The notes beneath the pieces were generated by a model. The model was not told where the DNA came from and did not search any database. It saw only the letters and a program-made list of their open reading frames with translations. Positions 58,323-64,000 of a stretch of DNA of 64,000 nt are shown piece after piece. Source of the stretch: Candidatus Kapaibacterium sp. (lineage in GTDB: Bacteria; Bacteroidota; Ignavibacteria; Kapaibacteriales; WFXC01); assembly GCA_015490805.1 (NCBI GenBank), contig WFXC01000004.1, forward strand, positions 40,682-104,681, written 5' to 3'. The position numbers were made by a program, and so were the translations under genes. Numbering within the stretch: the first letter of the stretch is position 1; each line of letters begins with the position of its first letter.

Positions 58323-60665
58323 TCAGGGCACAAAGAGCGCGTGGCGAATCCCTACCCGCAGGTTAAGCCCGTGCCACTTCCACTCTACATCGGTCGCCAC
58401 TGAGGTCAGCGCATAATTCAAAAAGACTTCGCCAAACACATTCCATCCCCGCCACACATTTGCCCGCGCCCCTATTCCAGCAATGCCCCCAAAAGAGGTA
58501 CGCTGAAACGCTTCGAGCGATCCCTCAAAAACAGTGAGCCGGTTGGTACCATTGTCATAAACATATCCGGAGGGCTTTAGAATGCGGCGTTCCACAATTA
58601 CGGACTGATCCAGTACTACATCCATTTGTGCTCCTGCCAGGGCGTAAAGAAATGCAGTCCAGTACCATTCAACCTTTGCAGTCCAGCTCAAAATCCAGCC
58701 CTGAAAAGTCAACGCTGTCGCCTCCTGAAGCCGAACAAAGCGTCCATCTGGCAGCCGCACCCGACTTTGAAAGGTATCCGGTGCTACCAGCAGATGCTGC
58801 GGACGTGCCAGTCGAACCGAAACACCAACGCCAATGCGGTAATTCCAGCGATACACAATCCCTGCTCCGGCGCTCCAATCTGAAATGGCTCGCCCCGTAA
58901 AGTATCCCTTTGTCGTTACATCGCCAATCTGTGGAAAATTTCCCTGTGCCAGTCCCTGCTGATAGTGGACAAAAGCTTCTGCTTCCCACTGTGACGGGGA
59001 CGGGCACTGCTGATGCGTTCCGGATAGCACAAAGAAAACGAAGCGATTTTGCAGTAAATCGCGAGTATAACAGACCGTAAAGACTGTTTTGTTGCCTGCC
59101 CGATCTTCCGCTTCAAACTGACCAAATCCGTAGCTTCCCACGACCTCGGGGCGAACTTCAAAGGTAGCTTGCGGCACTCCCTCCACAATGCGAGGCAATG
59201 TAAACCGCAGTCCCTGGAACAGCAAGGTGCGAACGGATTTTAATCCCCAATCATTATTCCGGTCGTCTCGCAAAACAATCAATGCTGATCCATTCCCTTC
59301 GATCTCCTCCGCAATGGGAGCTAAGGTGTCAGGCACTTCCCGCACTTCCTCGAAAGATTGCCCGGCAACATTTCCGTAAGCATCGTAATCATCCACTCCA
59401 TAACCCAGACCATAGGAGTACATCCCGAATGGCTCATCCGCCTGGATAATATGCGTTCCGTACGGCACCTGGAGTTGCGCAAAGTAGTAACGACTGACCC
59501 CGATTCGCTGGAAAATGGTGGTGTCTACCGGTTTGCCATCCAGCCGCAACGATCCCAGAGCACTGCGCGGCACAATCAGATTGATATAGTGGCGCCAGGT
59601 TCCTCGAACGGGGGTAGCAAACTGGTAGTAGGGCAGAAACTGCTGTGTCGGCGTGATGAGAATCATCATTGGATCGCCGATCCGATCCCGCAAATCATCC
59701 GACCCGTGAGCATATTGTGCTACCAGTACCGGGCGATCGGAAGCAATCAAAATGTTATCACGCACGTTGGAGTTTTCATAGAACTCGCCAGCATTCAGCG
59801 TTGCTACCAGCCGGTTGTTCTCAAACACTTTTGTATTCGGATAGGCAGCCACCACTCGTACCGTATACCGCTTTCGTTTCGCCAATTTGCCAACGTAAAA
59901 GTGCTTTCCCCACTTGGACATCGGTGGGATCTGTTCCACCAGATGATTACACGCCTGCACCAGCGGCGGCACATACGCACAGGAATGTCCGCTAAACACA
60001 GCAACCGGTTTGCTTGCCCGGATATAGGAACCGGTAAGATCACTGGGAGATCGAATGTCATAGGCGGCAATAACCTGGTACACTTCGCCGCGATCCAGTT
60101 CAATGGTAAACGGAACCCCTGGTGGACGCCGTTTTCGGGTTTCAGCCGTTGGAACAATCGTCACTTTGGTGTCATCTTCAGTCGCAATAATGGCAAACTG
60201 CGACAGGTAATCCCGCGACAGCTTCGTATAAGCCACAACTCGATACTCTGTACCCAATGCTGATACTGGCAACCCCAGGTACGTATCAGTCGACTGAGGA
60301 CGCCGGTTCAATCCGTACACAGAAATGGGTTGATCAGCGACAATATGAATGGCTTTGCGGTTTTTGACCTCCGAACTCACTATTTGTGCCCCCGGCGGGA
60401 TCGAAACATTCACAACACTTCGCGCCGGCACCTGCACCTCCCGGTAGAACCGCAACTCTTCGATCTCAATACGCACGCGAGCTTCACGCACTGCGGTGAT
60501 AAAAAGCTCTAATCGAAGATTGGGCCGACCACCCTGCTGACGGTAGTTCTTCTGGAAACAGAGCCAGAACTCTTTGCCGTAGGAATCTATTCGGGCAAAA
60601 GCAACGGCGCTGCTGAAAAAAAGGAAAATGACAATCTTAGCGGACCAGCGTAAACGGCAGCACAT
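58323..60665 (-). CDS. IgGFc-binding-domain protein with a C-terminal beta-barrel-like region
   Basis: About 780 aa, exported (signal peptide within the first 26 residues). The N-terminal half (about 30-440) has the IgGFc-binding-like pattern: YGKEFWLCFQKN, repeated KAIHIVADQPISVYGLN, ASKPVAVFSGHSCAYVPPL, and RPVLVAQYAHG. A middle beta domain follows. The last 200 residues (GAGIVYRWNYRIGVGVSVR, then alternating aromatic strands ending in RHALFVP) look like an outer-membrane barrel. This is a predicted cell-surface protein. The domain combination is unusual. It starts inside the 3' end of the upstream gene, so the pair is likely made together. ATG at 60665; GTG at 60671. Confidence 0.75.
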   Translation of the reverse strand: MCCRLRWSAKIVIFLFFSSAVAFARIDSYGKEFWLCFQKNYRQQGGRPNLRLELFITAVREARVRIEIEELRFYREVQVPARSVVNVSIPPGAQIVSSEVKNRKAIHIVADQPISVYGLNRRPQSTDTYLGLPVSALGTEYRVVAYTKLSRDYLSQFAIIATEDDTKVTIVPTAETRKRRPPGVPFTIELDRGEVYQVIAAYDIRSPSDLTGSYIRASKPVAVFSGHSCAYVPPLVQACNHLVEQIPPMSKWGKHFYVGKLAKRKRYTVRVVAAYPNTKVFENNRLVATLNAGEFYENSNVRDNILIASDRPVLVAQYAHGSDDLRDRIGDPMMILITPTQQFLPYYQFATPVRGTWRHYINLIVPRSALGSLRLDGKPVDTTIFQRIGVSRYYFAQLQVPYGTHIIQADEPFGMYSYGLGYGVDDYDAYGNVAGQSFEEVREVPDTLAPIAEEIEGNGSALIVLRDDRNNDWGLKSVRTLLFQGLRFTLPRIVEGVPQATFEVRPEVVGSYGFGQFEAEDRAGNKTVFTVCYTRDLLQNRFVFFVLSGTHQQCPSPSQWEAEAFVHYQQGLAQGNFPQIGDVTTKGYFTGRAISDWSAGAGIVYRWNYRIGVGVSVRLARPQHLLVAPDTFQSRVRLPDGRFVRLQEATALTFQGWILSWTAKVEWYWTAFLYALAGAQMDVVLDQSVIVERRILKPSGYVYDNGTNRLTVFEGSLEAFQRTSFGGIAGIGARANVWRGWNVFGEVFLNYALTSVATDVEWKWHGLNLRVGIRHALFVP

Positions 60666-61380
60666 AAGCACCTCTCTCTGTCTCCATTACCAAAAAGTAC
60701 AGCCCATTTGCATAAACTTCCGGAAACTCAAATTTCTGCTTTAGGTAGACTTCAGCTTCCTGCCGCGGCAGTTGTCGCTCCACAATTTTCGTACCGTCAG
60801 TAGCAAACACTCGAAAGGTCACCGGTGAGGGCGCAACTAAACGATAGCGAACAGTGAGCCGATAGCGCAACGGATTCTCACTGAGAATTTCCAGCACATC
60901 CCCTTCAACAGACCGTACGGGTGGCGACGTGATCCGGATGATTCCTTTCGCCTTTGCGATTGGCAGCGGCTGCCCATCAACCTCGATGCTCTGCAACTCG
61001 ACAACGACAACGGAATCACTGCCCGCCAGCACTTCCCAGCGGAGCAGCGCAATGCCCTGATCAGCAGGCAATGTCACAGAATCACACACAACCGCAATCT
61101 CAGCAATCCCGGCATCCCAATCCACCGTCTCAGATACCACTTTCGGCTGGCTACACTGCGCAGCATACCCCTCTGCCGGCTGCATTCCCTGCCAGACCAA
61201 CAGCCGATAGGCATAGCGCAACCGAATTTTTATTTTCTGCGTTCCCGCAGGCACTTCTCCCACGATCGGCTGAAGCAGAATGCTGCCTCGCTCACCACTG
61301 GTATCCTGTAATGCCACCTCTTGCGCCACTACGCCAGTACTGAGTACAATGCTGAACAAAAGAATCCATCGCCACTGCAT
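60637..61380 (-). CDS. Exported protein with type IX sorting-domain-like C-terminus
   Basis: 247 aa. The signal peptide is MQWRWILLFSIVLSTGVVAQ. The main part is a cohesin-like or Ig-like beta domain (GTQKIKIRLRYAYRL). The end, from ENPLRYRLTVRYRLV through ATDGTKIVERQL to YANGLYFLVMETERG and LPFTLVR, has the order of a type A sorting domain. It is therefore probably secreted by the type IX system and anchored or released at the surface. It overlaps the next gene start by about 29 bases. ATG at 61380; GTG at 61386. Confidence 0.75.
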   Translation of the reverse strand: MQWRWILLFSIVLSTGVVAQEVALQDTSGERGSILLQPIVGEVPAGTQKIKIRLRYAYRLLVWQGMQPAEGYAAQCSQPKVVSETVDWDAGIAEIAVVCDSVTLPADQGIALLRWEVLAGSDSVVVVELQSIEVDGQPLPIAKAKGIIRITSPPVRSVEGDVLEILSENPLRYRLTVRYRLVAPSPVTFRVFATDGTKIVERQLPRQEAEVYLKQKFEFPEVYANGLYFLVMETERGAYVLPFTLVR

Positions 61381-61394
61381 AAGCACCGTCCTTT

Positions 61395-61601
61395 TTAATT
61401 CACTCCATAGAACATTGCTGTATTTCGCTGTGGATAGCTCAACAAAACGTGGTAATCCGGCAACCGTTCCATAGAAAAAACAATCGGATAGGTTGTAGAC
61501 CGGGTAGCCGCTGGCTGATCAACATCTCGCACTGCCAGCATCAATGCTAACAGCACCGTTAAGCCCCACTCAATCAGTTGATCCACTATCGGTCGTATCA
61601 T
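61395..61601 (-). CDS. Small putative membrane protein
   Basis: 68 aa (MIRPIVDQLIEWGLTVLLAL and on) with one hydrophobic segment (about 9-24). The ATG at 61601 lies inside the end of plsY and the TAA at 61395-61397 is 8 bases before the next gene start region, spacing typical of the overlapping genes here. No homologue is recognised. It fills an otherwise empty 190-base gap, so I favour a real gene. Confidence 0.5.
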   Translation of the reverse strand: MIRPIVDQLIEWGLTVLLALMLAVRDVDQPAATRSTTYPIVFSMERLPDYHVLLSYPQRNTAMFYGVN

Positions 61602-62226
61602 CGTGCTGTCCCTGACGAAAAATTGCCCTTATTGGTTCCAGATGTCGAATAAAAATCTGCAAACACACCAAAGTTGTTATCAGAACAAGCAGTGACGAAG
61701 TAACGCAATCGGTAGTCCGCAGAAGATCGACATAAAATGGTGGCGCTGACCACAGCAGTATCGGCGTACCCAGAGCGCCGGCAACATTGCCAACGTGCAC
61801 ATTGCGACGGATAACGAAATATCCCGTCAGCCACATCAAGAGAAAGAACACGATGGGCAGCGGATGGAAAACCAGAAATCCTCCCGCAGCAGTCGCCAGT
61901 CCCCGTCCGCCGTGGAAGTGGAGCCAGACGGGATAGTTATGCCCGGTCACAGCAAAAAACAGTGCACCAGCCGCCAAATGGCATTGATCAGGGAACAACA
62001 CCAAACTGCCGGCTACTGCTATTGCTCCTTTAGCAGCATCCAGGATTCCCACAACGATTGCTAAATCCAGCCGCCGGGTTACATCAAAGACATTGCGAGC
62101 ACCAACATTTCGACTTCCCACCCGGCGCACATCGATCCCATAACGCTTTGCCAGCAAGTATGCAAAAGGGATCGATCCAACAAAGTATGCCCCAACGCTG
62201 ACAACCAGCCATTGCAGGATCACCAT
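61570..62226 (-). CDS. plsY: Glycerol-3-phosphate acyltransferase PlsY
   Basis: A membrane enzyme that acylates glycerol-3-phosphate with acyl-phosphate to start phospholipid synthesis. About 218 aa with five or so membrane segments. Conserved loops are GSIPFAYLLA, GSRNVGARNVFDVT and GHNYPVWLHFHGGRGLAT. The C-terminal about 30 residues are hydrophilic. ATG at 62226 (MVILQWLVV) is chosen; an earlier GTG at 62235 adds three residues. Confidence 0.94.
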   Translation of the reverse strand: MVILQWLVVSVGAYFVGSIPFAYLLAKRYGIDVRRVGSRNVGARNVFDVTRRLDLAIVVGILDAAKGAIAVAGSLVLFPDQCHLAAGALFFAVTGHNYPVWLHFHGGRGLATAAGGFLVFHPLPIVFFLLMWLTGYFVIRRNVHVGNVAGALGTPILLWSAPPFYVDLLRTTDCVTSSLLVLITTLVCLQIFIRHLEPIRAIFRQGQHDDTTDSGSTD

Positions 62227-62402
62227 TGTCTCCACCCTTTTTTCAACTGGTTCTCACCACAAAGGGCTGATAACCAGCAGCAACAGCGTAGCCTCAACGC
62301 TATCGTCACCCAACATCTCAATCATCCCGACGCCCGGTGTACACGCTGCAACACATTACCTATGCCCTGCCATTGCCCTGCCATCCTTTTGACCTGTACT
62401 GC

Positions 62403-63581
62403 TTATTCACCGGAAGCAGCGACTGGCTGCTGAAGCACAGTATCAAGCCCTTTTTGAAAAATCCTCACTGCCCGATCAATTTCGTCAGGCGTGTTATAGA
62501 AATGTGGCGAAAACCGAATCTTGCCACTGCGATAAGCAATGTGCACACCGTGCTTCATACAAAATTTGGCAACTGCTTTTGCCTGTTCCTCGTTCTCCCC
62601 AACTTGGACGGTCAGAATTCCCGCTCGCAGCTCTGGATCTTCGGGTGTGTACAATCTTACCGATTCGATTTCCTGCAACTGCTCCTGTAAATATTGCACC
62701 AGATGAGCAATTCGCTGTTCGATCGCTGCTGGCGAAACTTTCAAGAGGAGATCAAGGGCTGCTTCCATCCCATAAAAGCCGGGATAATTCAATGTTGCTG
62801 CCTCAAACTGCCGTGCCTGCGGCACAGGTTGCTGATCGTATCGGAAAAAATCCCACGGATCCGGTACAGATAGCCAGCTAAAAGGTGTTCGGCGAAGTTG
62901 TGCCTGCAACGCCTCGGAAATGTACAGAAATCCTGTCCCGTGCGGCGACATCATCCATTTCTGTCCTCCAGCCACCAGCGCATCCACCGGCGTTTGCTGC
63001 ACATCGATCTGTATACTCCCAACAGCCTGAATAGCATCTACCAGAAGCCAGCATCCATATTGGTCGCAAAGCTGTCGCAGGTCTGTCAACGGCGTACGAT
63101 AGCCGCTCAAAAACTGCACGGCACTGACAACAATTGCCCGGGTGCGTTCACTGACGTACTGCGAAAAGAGTTCAGGAGTCGACCGACCATCGGGTGCTGG
63201 CAATAATCGTACCTTTACTCCCATTGCCTCCAAAGTGCGGTACGGGTATACATTGGCAGGGAATTCCTGATCAATCATTAAAATCTCATCGCCAGGCTGC
63301 CACGGCAATCCCTGTGCAAGGATCTGAATGCCAGCAGAAGTATTGTGCATTAATGCAATTCGGTCAGAAGTTGTGTTGATTAAAGCAGCGATTTTTTCCC
63401 GACACTGCCTCACAACCTCCCAGTCTTCCTGCCAGAAATTGATCTTGCCTGCGGAACGCTCGTGCAAATAATGCGAGACCGCTTTCACCACCGGCGTTGG
63501 CAACGGGCTGGTTGCTGCGTGATTCAAATAAATGGTTGGAGTTTCTCGCAAATACGGGAACAATTCTCGGTAGCCCATCAT
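62403..63581 (-). CDS. Class V aminotransferase, cysteine-desulfurase/isopenicillin-N-epimerase-like
   Basis: 392 aa, PLP enzyme. Catalytic Lys208 is in GGQKWMMSPHGTGF and the pyridine-N Asp182 in LLVDAIQAVG; LNHAATSPLP opens the protein. There is no mobile loop with the catalytic Cys of NifS/IscS in the normal place, though GENEEQAKAVAKFCMKHG has a Cys near 345. Substrate unknown (desulfurase, epimerase or aminotransferase). Two adjacent ATG codons (63581, 63578) can start it. A 200-base gap with a terminator separates it from the sorting-domain gene. Confidence 0.88.
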   Translation of the reverse strand: MMGYRELFPYLRETPTIYLNHAATSPLPTPVVKAVSHYLHERSAGKINFWQEDWEVVRQCREKIAALINTTSDRIALMHNTSAGIQILAQGLPWQPGDEILMIDQEFPANVYPYRTLEAMGVKVRLLPAPDGRSTPELFSQYVSERTRAIVVSAVQFLSGYRTPLTDLRQLCDQYGCWLLVDAIQAVGSIQIDVQQTPVDALVAGGQKWMMSPHGTGFLYISEALQAQLRRTPFSWLSVPDPWDFFRYDQQPVPQARQFEAATLNYPGFYGMEAALDLLLKVSPAAIEQRIAHLVQYLQEQLQEIESVRLYTPEDPELRAGILTVQVGENEEQAKAVAKFCMKHGVHIAYRSGKIRFSPHFYNTPDEIDRAVRIFQKGLDTVLQQPVAASGE

Positions 63582-63743
63582 ACTGTCTCATTGCATTGAA
63601 CATCTTATAAATTTGCAAAGTTATGCATTTACTTCCGGTTGGCAGCTACATCCCGCGTGATGATGTCTGGCACTCAGAATAGAACACCCGGTAGAAATGA
63701 TCCCCTGAGTGAGAGCAGCTCACAAACTTCACCGAATGCCAAT

Positions 63744-63788
63744 AAAAAACCCTCCTCAAAGCTCCTTGACCGGAGCCGGGGAGGGTTT
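63744..63788 (-). terminator. Intrinsic terminator after the sorting-domain gene
   Basis: On the plus strand AAACCCTCC (63747-63755) pairs with GGAGGGTTT (63780-63788), and inside the loop GCTCC (63761-63765) pairs with GGAGC (63772-63776). Read on the minus strand, the hairpin ends in a T-rich tail (TTTTTTATT), fitting a terminator for the gene ending at 63816. Confidence 0.85.
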
Positions 63789-63815
63789 CGATCAAGTCTC
63801 AATGACTCCCGTTCT

Positions 63816-64000
63816 CTACCGCACCACGTGCACCGGCTGCACTAAGGTCTCCCGATTCTCCAGCGTCATCTTGCAGAAATACAATCCGCTGGCTACCAAC
63901 TGCCCCTGCTCATCCCGTCCATCCCAGATCACCATCTGCTCACTCCCCGCTTCCCGTACCTCATCTACCAACCGCTTCACTACCTTCCCATAACTATCCA
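63816..64000 (-). CDS. C-terminal end of a type IX secretion cargo protein (FlgD-like sorting domain), cut by the window edge
   Basis: The open frame enters from the right edge and ends at TAG (63816-63818). It reads DSYGKVVKRLVDEVREAGSE, then VIWDGRDEQGQLVASGLYFC, then the last strand LVQPVHVVR. WDGRDxxGxLVASGLYF is the hallmark of FlgD-Ig type A sorting domains. The rest of the gene lies outside the window. It has its own terminator. Confidence 0.9.
   Translation of the reverse strand, partial: DSYGKVVKRLVDEVREAGSEQMVIWDGRDEQGQLVASGLYFCKMTLENRETLVQPVHVVR

Overview
The window looks like chromosome of a free-living member of the FCB group (Bacteroidota/Chlorobiota/Ignavibacteria/Kapabacteria side). 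The basis is a FlgD-like type IX secretion sorting domain at 63816-64000, a second sorting-domain-like C-terminus in the gene at 60637-61380, a GWxTD protein at 8941-10263, TAnnTTTG-type -7 elements, and the near absence of Shine-Dalgarno sequences. A lineage name below that level is inference. I see no insertion sequence, prophage, CRISPR array or rRNA gene, and one tRNA, tRNA-Ser(UGA). Catalase-peroxidase and a di-heme cytochrome c suggest exposure to oxygen.

Layout. 377-8857 (+): succinyl-CoA synthetase alpha, nucleoside diphosphate kinase, a NUDIX protein, then a tightly overlapping set of two envelope proteins, a membrane GAF/degenerate-GGDEF protein and RNase R. 8941-15557 (-): GWxTD protein, RimO, membrane metallophosphoesterase, PriA. 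15638-18162 (+): a highly divergent EPSP-synthase-fold protein and a DegQ-like lipoprotein protease. 18370-25088 (-): KatG, an APC permease, cytochrome c, an alpha/beta hydrolase and a DUF2231-like protein. 25085-35662 (-): a long gene string that reads, in transcription order, ClpC, Crp/Fnr regulator, anti-sigma-like membrane protein, TlpA thioredoxin, CMD-like protein, penicillin-binding protein 4, AddA-like helicase/nuclease, DUF2231. 35841-38028 (+): prfB with its programmed +1 frameshift, then menC. 38001-51242 (-): glucan phosphorylase, methyltransferase, histidine kinase, OppC, OppB, YraN, envelope protein, formate-THF ligase, nucleoside-sugar epimerase, a secreted unknown, nicotinamidase, ATC-hydrolase-like protein. 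51452-52528 (+): tRNA-Ser and an HNH protein. 52554-64000 (-): histidine kinase, HisS, PtsN-like EIIA, GDP-mannose pyrophosphorylase/phosphomannomutase fusion, an IgGFc-binding/beta-barrel protein, a sorting-domain protein, a small membrane protein, PlsY, a class V aminotransferase and the tail of a type IX cargo protein.

Most genes are housekeeping. Coupling is tight: many neighbours overlap by 1, 4, 8, 11 or about 30 bases. I found no convincing multi-gene novel defence or metabolic system. The most interesting items are the EPSP-synthase-like paralogue that has lost its catalytic signature, the ClpC-Crp-anti-sigma-like-TlpA string without a sigma factor, the IgGFc/barrel protein next to a sorting-domain partner, the phosphomannomutase fusion without a canonical phosphoserine loop, and two genes whose 3' ends, stop codon included, recur in degenerate form 66-67 bp further downstream.
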